This document shows, piece after piece, positions 34,881 to 42,271 of a DNA stretch of 64,000 bases. The stretch covers positions 1 to 64,000 of the forward strand of contig DATKUB010000006.1 in NCBI GenBank assembly GCA_035530875.1. The letters are read 5' to 3'. Position 1 is the first letter of the stretch. The number at the start of each line of letters is the position of its first letter. The notes beneath the pieces are model-generated. The model made no database searches, was not told where the DNA came from, and saw nothing but the letters and a program-made list of their open reading frames with translations. This DNA is from JANXYY01 sp035530875. Lineage in GTDB: Bacteria; Actinomycetota; Actinomycetes; Nanopelagicales; Nanopelagicaceae. The position numbers were made by a program, and so were the translations under genes.

Positions 34881-34920
34881 ATACTACCGTTGGCGGTAAA
34901 ATACTACCGTTGGCGGTAAA
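34881..34920 (-). promoter_or_regulatory. Tandem 20-bp operator repeats upstream of MNT-HEPN
   Basis: ATACTACCGTTGGCGGTAAA occurs twice without a gap, at 34881-34900 and 34901-34920. Each copy contains the inverted repeat TACCG-TTGG-CGGTA. A half-site-like TTTTACCG follows at 34922-34929 on the plus strand. On the minus strand each unit also offers a -10-like TAGTAT. The array starts 25 bases upstream of the MNT ATG, the usual position for autoregulation. Confidence 0.65.
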
Positions 34921-35077
34921 GTTTTACCGACACGTGTGAAGGTCCAGGTTCCGAGAAAAATGGCAACAACCACGCCCGTTCCGAAATCAAATTCACCAGC
35001 GGAGCCCAGTTACACAAAACTCTAGTCAGCTACCCGCGGCCTGTATGCCAATTTGATCACCTTCCATACTGGTCGGT

Positions 35078-35121
35078 GGTCCTATTTTCAGTTGGCAGAA
35101 ATGGCCCTATTTTGGGTTGGC
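35078..35121 (+). repeat. Direct repeat pair at the HNH truncation point
   Basis: GGTCCTATTTTCAGTTGGC at 35078-35096 and GGCCCTATTTTGGGTTGGC at 35103-35121 match at 16 of 19 positions. They end exactly where recognisable HNH coding sequence begins. The pattern resembles the repeated terminal sequences of an insertion sequence that cut off the 5' part of the HNH gene; family unknown. Confidence 0.5.
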
Positions 35122-35391
35122 GTCAACATCACCCTCGATCATGTAACACCTCACCGATTAGGGGGCAGAACAGATGAGGCTAACCTTGTCACCTCTTGCT
35201 GGCCCTGCAATTACGGAAAGATGGAATACACCGTGGAACAGATAGGGATAGTTGACCCACTCCTTACTCCACCTATGGAAGACGGCGAGCGGGCTTCCTT
35301 CGTCCTAGAGAGAAGTCGATTGCCAGGATGTCTCATGCCAGGACTAGTTAAGTCGTACAAAGAAATGGAACTTGAACGCATCTCACTTTGA
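35122..35391 (+). pseudogene. HNH endonuclease fragment, 5'-truncated
   Basis: The frame ending at 35391 encodes an HNH core: ITLDHVTPHRLGGRTDEANLVTSCWPCN, with the aspartate-histidine pair, the conserved asparagine in the middle and a closing CxxC zinc pair. The first CxxC half expected upstream is absent because the homology stops at the repeat pair ending at 35121. The C-terminal part (SFVLERSRLPGCLMPGLVKSYKEMELER) seems complete. The open frame runs back to 35053 through the repeats, but that part is not HNH-like. It is probably non-functional. Confidence 0.65.
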
Positions 35392-35495
35392 GCGTGAAAT
35401 ATTCGGACAAATGGGATGGGGAAGAAACGCCCTTAGAGATGGGGAAGGCCCCACAAAACAAGTCGTGTTTCGTTTGCTTTTAAGCGTAAAATCCG

Positions 35496-35510
35496 ACTTA
35501 TGCGGAACCC
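35496..35510 (-). repeat. Right inverted end of the inserted segment
   Basis: On the plus strand ACTTATGCGGAACCC; read on the minus strand it is GGGTTCCGCATAAGT, matching the left end at 13 of 15 bases. The Fic-type reading frame of the flank passes directly into it from 35511. Confidence 0.65.
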
Positions 35511-35863
35511 GCATGCGTAGACCCGGAAGTTCTAGATCACGACTACGCACCTTGGAGGTGATGAAAAGAGTGTCACCTTCGAACAATATGGGGCCAGCCG
35601 AACGATCGACGATCAGGGCATCGGGGACAAGTTTTGCCAGAATTTCCCATACCTGGGTCCGAACAAGTTGCTTTAGCTTGCTTTAGCGGAGTTGTCATAT
35701 TTGTCGTGTAGATGCCTCTAGAAATTCGCCGGGCCCGTCCGGCCTCGACCGCCCGCGATGGCCGCTCGCCCAGATCTTTGACGTCGAATATGATCGCTGA
35801 CCGCTCCGCTGGCTTGGACGTCTCCATGGCAATAACTGTGTCATTAGAGTGCATCGGTGGCAA
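35511..35863 (-). pseudogene. N-terminal part of the split Fic-type gene, frameshifted
   Basis: From the ATG at 35863 the frame reads FDVKDLGERPSRAVEAGRARRISRGIYTTNM, the helix-turn-helix-like opening found at the start of AbiEi-like and some Fic-family proteins. A 10-base tandem duplication then shifts the frame; after it comes QLVRTQVWEILAKLVPDALIVDRSAG, followed by EGDTLFITSKVRSRDLELPGLRMR up to the element end at 35511. Without the duplication this part has 343 bases. Joined to the 1199 bases of 32362-33560 it gives 1542, an exact multiple of three, so the two pieces were one gene of about 510 codons. Confidence 0.7.
35668..35687. repeat. 10-bp tandem duplication causing a frameshift
   Basis: TTGCTTTAGC at 35668-35677 is repeated without a gap at 35678-35687. 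Removing one copy restores one continuous reading frame (TTPLKQLVRTQVW) across the N-terminal Fic-type fragment. It is therefore a second, independent lesion in this gene. Confidence 0.8.
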
Positions 35864-36172
35864 CTATCGTCAGATAAGAAGTCCAAAATGGCAATTTGTG
35901 TGATTTAACCCAGGAGACTGCCTGGTTTTGACCTAACCCAAGCACTTGGATCAGGAACTTGTAATTTGTCGGGCGGAGCGGCAATTCAAGAGCCGAAAGG
36001 TCGCAGTTTCAAAAGCCGGAGACTCTCCTGACTTAGCTCCTCCGTCCTGGTCCAATTCGCCTTGGACGGAACCCCGCTGGTAGCCTGGGGCAGTTATACA
36101 CAGGCGGGTAGGCGTGTCACCGTGTAAAGAACCCGGGACCCCCGCTTCGATATGAAGGAGTACCACAAGTTT
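35864..36172 (+). other. Non-coding stretch upstream of rpsO
   Basis: About 300 bases with no credible gene on either strand. It should contain the promoter and leader of rpsO: a -10-like TATACA lies near 36096-36101 and the AAGGAG site of rpsO at 36156-36161. It also holds the upstream region of the broken Fic-type gene. No tRNA or repeat was seen. Confidence 0.5.
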
Positions 36173-36442
36173 ATGGCTCTTAAAAGTTCCGAGAAGCAGG
36201 AAATCATCAGTGCTTATGGCAACTCCGCCGCAGACTCGGGTAGCCCCGAAGCTCAAGTTGCGATGCTATCGAAGCGGATTACAGACCTAACCGCTCACCT
36301 AAAGACCAACAAGCACGACCACCATGGTCGCCGCGGCCTCTTGCTGATGGTTGGCCGCCGTCGTCGTCTTCTCCAGTATCTGGCTAAGACTGATATTGAG
36401 CGCTACCGCTCACTGATCGAACGCCTCGGTCTGCGTCGCTAA
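36173..36442 (+). CDS. rpsO: 30S ribosomal protein S15
   Basis: S15 (89 residues) binds 16S rRNA early in 30S assembly. The family pattern is complete: SSEKQEIISAYGNSAADSGSPEAQVAMLSKRI, LKTNKHDHHGRRGLLLMVGRRRRLLQYL and RYRSLIERLGLRR. The ATG at 36173 gives the standard length; an upstream ATG at 36152 would add seven residues and swallow the AAGGAG site. It is followed by the pnp leader, as in most bacteria. Confidence 0.96.
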   Translation: MALKSSEKQEIISAYGNSAADSGSPEAQVAMLSKRITDLTAHLKTNKHDHHGRRGLLLMVGRRRRLLQYLAKTDIERYRSLIERLGLRR

Positions 36443-36501
36443 CCCGAGGCAGTTCCCGTATTTCGAGATCTAAGTAATTAATAAATGAAGCGGGTTCGAT
36501 C

Positions 36502-36577
36502 CGGTCCTCGGTAGTGGCCTCCGGGGTTGCGTGCGGATTATTTCCGCCCAGCACCCGTGGGCTTCGATCGAAGACCG
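36502..36577 (+). ncRNA. actino-pnp type leader RNA upstream of pnp
   Basis: The rpsO-pnp spacer contains a conserved-looking structure: CGGTC at 36502-36506 closes with GACCG at 36573-36577. Inside are GGTAGTGGCC, a GCGGA-TTATT-TCCGC hairpin, and the perfect palindrome CTTCGATCGAAG. These features fit my memory of the actino-pnp motif, described in the 5' UTR of actinobacterial PNPase genes and thought to take part in its regulation. I could not run a covariance search. Confidence 0.72.
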
Positions 36578-36601
36578 TCGCTCCCCGAAAAGGTCCTCAT
36601 A

Positions 36602-38845
36602 ATGAGGAGAATGGAGAGACCCGTGCAGGGTCAGGTCTACACAACTGAAGCAGTAATTGATAACGGAAAATTCGGCACCCGCAAGGTCCGTTTTGAAACT
36701 GGACTACTCGCCCGCCAAGCCGGCGGATCGGTAGTCGTATATATCGACGATGACACGATGTTGCTTTCGGCAACAACCGCGTCCAAGCACCCCAAAGATC
36801 AATTTGATTTCTTCCCGCTCACCGTCGATGTTGAAGAACGTATGTATGCGCTTGGGCGTATCCCAGGCTCGTTCTTCCGACGCGAAGGTCGGCCAAGCGA
36901 GGATGCAATCCTCACTTGTCGCCTAATCGACCGCCCCCTACGCCCTTCGTTCGTAAAGGGCCTGCGTAACGAGGTTCAAGTCGTTGTCACGGTGATGGCG
37001 CTCAACCCAGACGTCTTATATGACGTAGTTGCGATCAACGCAGCATCAATGTCCACCCAACTTGCCGGTCTACCCTTCACTGGCCCAATCGGTGGCGTGC
37101 GGGTTGCGCTCATTGGAGACCAATGGGTGGCATTTCCAACTCATTCTCAGTTAGAAAATGCCGTCTTCGACATGGTTGTAGCCGGCAGTCTTGCCGGCGA
37201 TGACGTGGCGATCATGATGGTTGAAGCGGAAGCAACCACCGGGACCCTCGATTTGATTGCCGGTGGCGCCACCGCACCCACCGAAGAAATCGTGGCCCAA
37301 GGTCTCGATGCTTCAAAGCCATTCATTCGCGCGCTCTGTGCGGCCCAGCAGGCACTCGCCGATCAAGCCGCCAAACCAACTGGCGAATTCCCAGTCTTCC
37401 TTGAGTACCAAGATGATGTATTCGCCGCCGTTGAGGCAGCAGTTTCAAGCGATTTGGCAAAGGCTTTGAAAATCGCCGGCAAGCAAGATCGCGAAACTGA
37501 GATAGATCGCGTGAAGGCGCTAGCGCTAGAAGCGGTTGCACCTCAGTTTGAAGGTCGCGAGAAAGAAATCGGTGGCGCATTCCGCTCGCTGACAAAGAAA
37601 CTGGTTCGCCAGCGCGTTCTCCGCGACAAGGTTCGAATCGACGGGCGCGGGCTCACCGACATCCGTGAGCTTTCGGCCGAGGTTGCCGTTGTTCCTCGCG
37701 TACACGGCTCAGCGCTGTTCGAGCGCGGTGAGACTCAGATTCTGGGCGTCACCACTTTGAACATGCTCAAGATGGAACAACAACTCGACACGTTGAATCC
37801 AGAGACGACCAAGCGCTACATGCACAACTACAACTTCCCGCCATATTCGGTTGGGGAAACCGGTCGAGTTGGCTCACCTAAGCGTCGTGAAATTGGCCAT
37901 GGAGCGCTCGCTGAGCGTGCCCTGCTGCCGGTTCTACCGTCGCGTCAAGATTTCCCATACGCCATTCGTCAGGTATCTGAAGCGTTTGGCTCAAATGGAT
38001 CAACTTCCATGGGTTCGGTCTGTGCCTCGACAATGTCGCTTCTCAACGCCGGTGTTCCACTTAAGGCTCCGGTCGCTGGGATCGCGATGGGTCTGATCTC
38101 CGATGAGGTGGACGGCAAGACTGAGTACGTTGCGCTAACCGACATTCTCGGCGCCGAAGACGCCTTTGGCGACATGGACTTCAAGGTTGCTGGAACTAAG
38201 ACCTTCATCACGGCCCTGCAGCTGGATACCAAACTCTCTGGCATCCCAGCCAATGTCCTAGCCGGCGCCTTGCACCAAGCGCATGAGGCCCGTTTACATA
38301 TTCTTGACGTGATGGCCGAAGCCATTGATGGCCCCGATGAGATGAGTGAGTTTGCGCCACGCATCATTTCGATCAAGATTCCAGTCGATCAGATCGGTGC
38401 AGTAATCGGACCAAAGGGCAAGATCATCAACCAGATTCAAGATGAGACTGGTGCCGACATTTCGATTGAAGACGATGGCACGATTTACATTGGAGCCACC
38501 AATGGCACGTCTGCTGAAGCGGCCCGAGCTCAAATCAACGCCATCGCCAATCCGCAGATGCCCGAAGTTGGCGAGCGTTTCCTCGGCACCGTTGTGAAGT
38601 TGGCTGCTTTTGGTGCCTTTGTATCGCTGGTTCCTGGTAGAGACGGACTTCTTCACGTATCCCAGATTCGAAAGATGCACGGCGGTAGGCGGATCGAAAA
38701 CCTCGAAGACGTCATGAAGGTCGGCGACAAAATCCAGGTCGAAATTGGGGAAATCGACCCCAAGGGGAAGTTCTCGCTGGTGCCGGTGCTTGAGGGTGAC
38801 GGGGTAACTGGAAACGCTGCTGAGACCACTACTGAGACCGAGTGA
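36602..38845 (+). CDS. pnp: Polyribonucleotide nucleotidyltransferase (PNPase)
   Basis: PNPase (about 747 residues) degrades RNA 3' to 5' phosphorolytically and can add 3' tails. Two RNase PH domains flank a helical domain: the first opens TEAVIDNGKFGTRKVRFETGLLARQA, the second has RDKVRIDGRGLTDIRELSAEV and SNGSTSMGSVCASTMSLLNAGVP. KH (IGAVIGPKGKIINQIQDETGADISIEDDG) and S1 (GTVVKLAAFGAFVSLVPGRDGLLHVSQI) domains end it. Start choice: ATG 36602 has AAAAGG upstream; ATG 36611 or GTG 36623 are alternatives. Frames reaching further upstream run into the leader RNA. Confidence 0.96.
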   Translation: MRRMERPVQGQVYTTEAVIDNGKFGTRKVRFETGLLARQAGGSVVVYIDDDTMLLSATTASKHPKDQFDFFPLTVDVEERMYALGRIPGSFFRREGRPSEDAILTCRLIDRPLRPSFVKGLRNEVQVVVTVMALNPDVLYDVVAINAASMSTQLAGLPFTGPIGGVRVALIGDQWVAFPTHSQLENAVFDMVVAGSLAGDDVAIMMVEAEATTGTLDLIAGGATAPTEEIVAQGLDASKPFIRALCAAQQALADQAAKPTGEFPVFLEYQDDVFAAVEAAVSSDLAKALKIAGKQDRETEIDRVKALALEAVAPQFEGREKEIGGAFRSLTKKLVRQRVLRDKVRIDGRGLTDIRELSAEVAVVPRVHGSALFERGETQILGVTTLNMLKMEQQLDTLNPETTKRYMHNYNFPPYSVGETGRVGSPKRREIGHGALAERALLPVLPSRQDFPYAIRQVSEAFGSNGSTSMGSVCASTMSLLNAGVPLKAPVAGIAMGLISDEVDGKTEYVALTDILGAEDAFGDMDFKVAGTKTFITALQLDTKLSGIPANVLAGALHQAHEARLHILDVMAEAIDGPDEMSEFAPRIISIKIPVDQIGAVIGPKGKIINQIQDETGADISIEDDGTIYIGATNGTSAEAARAQINAIANPQMPEVGERFLGTVVKLAAFGAFVSLVPGRDGLLHVSQIRKMHGGRRIENLEDVMKVGDKIQVEIGEIDPKGKFSLVPVLEGDGVTGNAAETTTETE

Positions 38846-40134
38846 CCAAGGACAACGTCCGCAAAGCGGTATTGCCAAGCGGCCTGCGAATCGTTACTGA
38901 AGAAATTCCAACGGTTCGCAGCGCCGCTTTTGGCGTGTGGGTAAATGTCGGTTCCAGGGACGAGACCTCATCGGTTGCCGGCGCGTCGCACTTTCTGGAA
39001 CATCTGCTCTTCAAGGGGACCAAGCGCCGCACTGCAATGGAAATCTCTTCGACGATAGAAGCTGTCGGAGGCGAGATGAATGCGTTCACCGGCAAGGAGT
39101 ACACCTGTTTTTATGCACGGGTCCTTGACGAGAACTTGTCGCTTGCCATCGATGTTATCGCTGACCTAATTACTTCATCGGTTGTCGCTAGTGCTGATGT
39201 TGATGGTGAGCGCGGAGTTGTTCTGGAAGAAATTCATATGCGCGATGACGATCCAAGCGATCTGATACACGATGTTTTCAGTGAAGTTTTTTATGGCGAC
39301 ACTCCTCTTGGACGACCAATTTTGGGCACGGTTGAATCCATTGGTGGCATGTCGCGTAACGCGGTGCATGGGTATTACAAGCGTCGATATCGCCCGAGTG
39401 ATGTCGTAATTGCCGTCGCTGGCAACATCAAGCACGAAGATGTTGTTCGGCAGGCAAAGAAGGCATTTGCCGCGGACGGCTTTATGGCTGAGCGAGCAAA
39501 ACCCGCAGAGGCACGTAGTGCTAGTCCGGCAAAATTTAAAGGGTTTGGCGAGTACAAAATCCTGTCCAAAGAGACCGAGCAGGCTCACCTTCTTCTGGGG
39601 ATGCCTGGGGTGTCCCGCACCGATGACCGACGGTTCGCCCTTGGTGTGCTCAATTCGGCGCTCGGTGGCGGAATGTCATCTCGACTTTTCCAGGAGATTC
39701 GCGAGAAGCGCGGGCTGGCCTATTCGGTCTATTCATATTCACAACAGTTTGCCGGTAGCGGGCTCTTTGGTGTCTATGTTGGATGTCAGCCGTCAAAGGC
39801 TCATGAAGTGTTAAAAATTGCTCGGGATCTTCTGTCCGATGTTGCCGAAAATGGCCTCCATGACGAAGAGTTGGAACGCGCCAAGGGGCAAGTTCGGGGA
39901 GGTCTTGTTCTCGGCCTTGAAGATACCGGTTCGAGAATGAGCCGGATTGGCAAAAGCGAACTGACGTACGGAGACCTTAAGACAATTGACCAACTGCTAG
40001 CCGAAATTGAGGCAGTTACCGCAAAGGATGTACGTGGCGTTGCTTCCGAATTGCTAGGGAAGCGCCCTACGCTCGCTGTCGTGGGACCCTTTAAGGGTCG
40101 GGCGGCAACTAAATTCCAGGAGGCGGTGGAGTAA
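38842..40134 (+). CDS. M16 family zinc peptidase (insulinase-like)
   Basis: A 430-residue pitrilysin-clan peptidase. The inverted zinc motif HxxEH is HFLEH near residue 50 (ASHFLEHLLFKGT), with the third ligand in the downstream glutamate region (GERGVVLEEIHMRDDDPSDL). The C-terminal non-catalytic half carries GGGMSSRLFQEIREKRGLAYSVYSY, which completes the substrate chamber. The GTG overlaps the pnp stop as GTGA, the common pnp-M16-dapB order in actinobacteria. Its substrate is unknown. Confidence 0.93.
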   Translation: MTKDNVRKAVLPSGLRIVTEEIPTVRSAAFGVWVNVGSRDETSSVAGASHFLEHLLFKGTKRRTAMEISSTIEAVGGEMNAFTGKEYTCFYARVLDENLSLAIDVIADLITSSVVASADVDGERGVVLEEIHMRDDDPSDLIHDVFSEVFYGDTPLGRPILGTVESIGGMSRNAVHGYYKRRYRPSDVVIAVAGNIKHEDVVRQAKKAFAADGFMAERAKPAEARSASPAKFKGFGEYKILSKETEQAHLLLGMPGVSRTDDRRFALGVLNSALGGGMSSRLFQEIREKRGLAYSVYSYSQQFAGSGLFGVYVGCQPSKAHEVLKIARDLLSDVAENGLHDEELERAKGQVRGGLVLGLEDTGSRMSRIGKSELTYGDLKTIDQLLAEIEAVTAKDVRGVASELLGKRPTLAVVGPFKGRAATKFQEAVE

Positions 40135-40881
40135 GTGGCGATCAAGGTCGGTGTACTTGGATCCAAGGGGCGCCTGGGCAGAGAAGTGGTCAAGGCGATC
40201 ATCGGGGCAGAGGACATGGATCTCGTAGCGGCACTGGATTTGGGTGACTCGCTTCAATTGTTGGTCGAAAATGGTGCCGAGGTCGTTGTCGATTTTACCC
40301 ATCCCGACTCGGTGATGATCAATCTAGATTTTCTCATTTCCAATGGAATCCACGCCGTCGTTGGTACCTCTGGGTTTGATCGTGAACGGTTTGTCGTGCT
40401 TGAAGACTGGCTCAGGAAAAAGCCGGCCGTGGGTGTGCTGATGGCACCGAACTTCGCCCTTGGCGCGGTTCTCATGATGAGGTTCGCCCAGCAGGCGGCC
40501 AGATACTTCGAATCCGTGGAAATCGTAGAATTGCATCACCCGAACAAGGCAGATGCGCCAAGTGGTACCGCTCGTCGTACCGCTGAGTTGATCGCAGAGG
40601 CACGTAAATCGGCCAATCTGGATCCTCAGTTGGATGCAACCAGCATTACCGTTCCCGGAGCTCGTGGGGCGCTGGTCGAGGGTATCCCGGTGCATTCGGT
40701 GCGGGTACAGGGATTGGTGTCACACCAAGAAGTTCTCTTCGGGGATCCCGGGGAAACCCTCGTGCTGCGACACGATTCTTATAACGCCACCGGGTTTATG
40801 CCGGGAGTGTTGCTTGGGATTCGAAAGATCAGGTCTCGCCCTGGGCTTACCTACGGCCTCGAACATTTTCTGGAAATGTAA
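40135..40881 (+). CDS. dapB: 4-hydroxy-tetrahydrodipicolinate reductase
   Basis: DapB (248 residues) uses NAD(P)H in the diaminopimelate/lysine pathway. The Rossmann motif VGVLGSKGRLGREVV opens it. VVDFTHPDSVMINLDF, VGTSGF and APNFALGAVLMMRFA follow, then the catalytic histidine and substrate block ELHHPNKADAPSGTARRTAELI. The GTG start follows the M16 stop immediately. Short length is usual in actinobacteria. The next gene here encodes a HIT protein, not dapA or thyX. Confidence 0.95.
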   Translation: MAIKVGVLGSKGRLGREVVKAIIGAEDMDLVAALDLGDSLQLLVENGAEVVVDFTHPDSVMINLDFLISNGIHAVVGTSGFDRERFVVLEDWLRKKPAVGVLMAPNFALGAVLMMRFAQQAARYFESVEIVELHHPNKADAPSGTARRTAELIAEARKSANLDPQLDATSITVPGARGALVEGIPVHSVRVQGLVSHQEVLFGDPGETLVLRHDSYNATGFMPGVLLGIRKIRSRPGLTYGLEHFLEM

Positions 40882-40889
40882 GACTCGCG

Positions 40890-41255
40890 ATGACCAACAG
40901 CGAAGTAATGACCGATCCTGGCGACTGCTTATTCTGTAAAATCGCGGCCGGCGAAATTCCTGCAGACATCATTTTGTCGACCGATTCAGTTCTAGCATTT
41001 CGCGATATTGCACCGACGGCTCCGACGCACGCCTTAGTCATTCCACGTAAGCATTATGCAGATGCCGATCAAGTTGCCATACACGAGCCCCTCTTGCTGG
41101 CTGAGATGGTGAGGCTGGCAGGTCAGGTCGCACAGTTGGATGGGCTAGTGGGCTATCGCTTGGTGTCCAATAAAGGTGCCATCGCAGGCCAGAGCGTTTT
41201 CCATGCTCACCTGCACGTGCTTGGCGGCCGGGTGCTTCACTGGCCGGCTGGCTAG
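40890..41255 (+). CDS. HIT-family nucleotide hydrolase/transferase
   Basis: A 121-residue HINT-type protein. The zinc-like CLFCKIAAGEIPADII opens the domain, LVIPRKHYADA is in the middle, and the catalytic triad HxHxH is FHAHLHVLGG near the end. The family hydrolyses purine nucleoside phosphoramidates. The ATG at 40890 lies nine bases after dapB; an ATG at 40908 is possible. It leads into phoH, ybeY and era, the usual actinobacterial order. Confidence 0.93.
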   Translation: MTNSEVMTDPGDCLFCKIAAGEIPADIILSTDSVLAFRDIAPTAPTHALVIPRKHYADADQVAIHEPLLLAEMVRLAGQVAQLDGLVGYRLVSNKGAIAGQSVFHAHLHVLGGRVLHWPAG

Positions 41256-41275
41256 ACCCGGATAAGGTGGAATTA

Positions 41276-42271
41276 ATGGAAGAGGCGACCTCCCTAATTA
41301 AGGTTCCGGCAAGCGTGCCGCCGGTGGCTCTGCTCGGTGCTGGGGATTCCTTGATCAAGCAGATCGAAAAGGTATTTCAGGGCGTCGTGTTTCATGTGCG
41401 CGGAAACGAAATTGCGCTCCGCGGCGATGTTGAAGAGGTGTCTCTTGTCGAAAGGCTCATCTCGGAGTTGGTTCTCATAATTCGTAGTGGGCAGGTGCTC
41501 TCTCCTGAGGCAATTGATCGAAGTATTTCAATGTTGCGTAACGAACCGACGCATCGTCCAGCTGAGGTGCTCTCGCTCAATATTCTTTCCAGTCGCGGAC
41601 GCACCATTCGTCCCAAGACTTTGAATCAGAAACATTATGTGGATGCCATCGATAAACACACCATTGTCTTTGGCATCGGACCCGCTGGAACTGGCAAGAC
41701 ATATTTGGCGGTTGCCAAAGCGGTACAAGCTCTTCAGGCAAAGCAGGTCAATCGCATCATCTTGACTCGCCCGGCGGTGGAAGCCGGAGAACACTTGGGG
41801 TTCCTTCCGGGAACTCTCTACGAGAAAATCGATCCCTACCTGCGCCCGCTCTACGATGCCCTTCACGACATGCTCGATCCTGATTCGATTCCCAAGTTGA
41901 TGCAATCGGGGACCATTGAAGTGGCACCACTGGCTTTCATGCGCGGACGCACCCTCAATGATGCATTCATAATTCTTGATGAAGCCCAGAACACGACGCC
42001 AGAACAGATGAAAATGTTTTTAACTAGGCTCGGGTTCGGCTCCAAAATCGTGATTACCGGCGATATAACGCAAATTGACTTGCCCGGCCATGCCCAATCG
42101 GGGCTCCGAGTCGTCCGAGACATTCTTGAGGGAGTCGAAGATGTGGCATTCCCAACGCTTACCTCTTCTGATGTTGTCAGGCCACGTCTAGTCGCCGATA
42201 TCGTCGAGGCATACGGACGTTGGGATTCGGCGACCGCGAATTTAGTTCGACCAAGCCGAGGAAAACCTTGA
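41276..42271 (+). CDS. phoH: PhoH-family ATPase
   Basis: A PhoH-like P-loop protein of about 331 residues. An N-terminal KH-like part (to about residue 120) is followed by the ATPase: GPAGTGKTYLAVAKAV (Walker A), RPAVEAGEHLGFLPGTLYEKIDPYLRPLYDAL, and AFIILDEAQNTTPEQMKMFLTRLG (Walker B). Such proteins are thought to act on RNA with YbeY; direct evidence is limited. I chose the ATG at 41276, eight bases after AAGG; a GTG at 41267 is an alternative. The stop overlaps the ybeY start. Confidence 0.93.
   Translation: MEEATSLIKVPASVPPVALLGAGDSLIKQIEKVFQGVVFHVRGNEIALRGDVEEVSLVERLISELVLIIRSGQVLSPEAIDRSISMLRNEPTHRPAEVLSLNILSSRGRTIRPKTLNQKHYVDAIDKHTIVFGIGPAGTGKTYLAVAKAVQALQAKQVNRIILTRPAVEAGEHLGFLPGTLYEKIDPYLRPLYDALHDMLDPDSIPKLMQSGTIEVAPLAFMRGRTLNDAFIILDEAQNTTPEQMKMFLTRLGFGSKIVITGDITQIDLPGHAQSGLRVVRDILEGVEDVAFPTLTSSDVVRPRLVADIVEAYGRWDSATANLVRPSRGKP

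Larger units (their letters stand above)
33561..35510. mobile_element. 1.95-kb inserted segment with inverted ends carrying MNT-HEPN
   Basis: The segment is bounded by 15-base inverted repeats, GGGATCCGCAAAAGT at 33561-33575 and the complement of GGGTTCCGCATAAGT at 35496-35510 (13 of 15 match). The flanks, GCAATGCAGA on the left and GCATGCGTAGA on the right, look like a decayed target duplication. The flanks encode adjoining parts of one Fic-type protein, and their phases join in frame. Inside are the MNT-HEPN pair on the minus strand, a truncated HNH gene on the plus strand, and non-coding stretches at 33576-33831 and 34930-35077. No transposase is present, so it is a non-autonomous or decayed element; family not assigned. 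Confidence 0.65.

Noticed and set aside
34881..34920. Start of a CRISPR array
   Set aside because: Only two units, directly adjacent without spacers, and no cas genes nearby; operator repeats are the better reading.
33561..35510. Complete insertion sequence
   Set aside because: No transposase or fragment of one could be recognised between the inverted ends; only cargo-like genes are present.
35864..36172. tRNA or small RNA gene upstream of rpsO
   Set aside because: No cloverleaf or conserved T-loop sequence was found on either strand.
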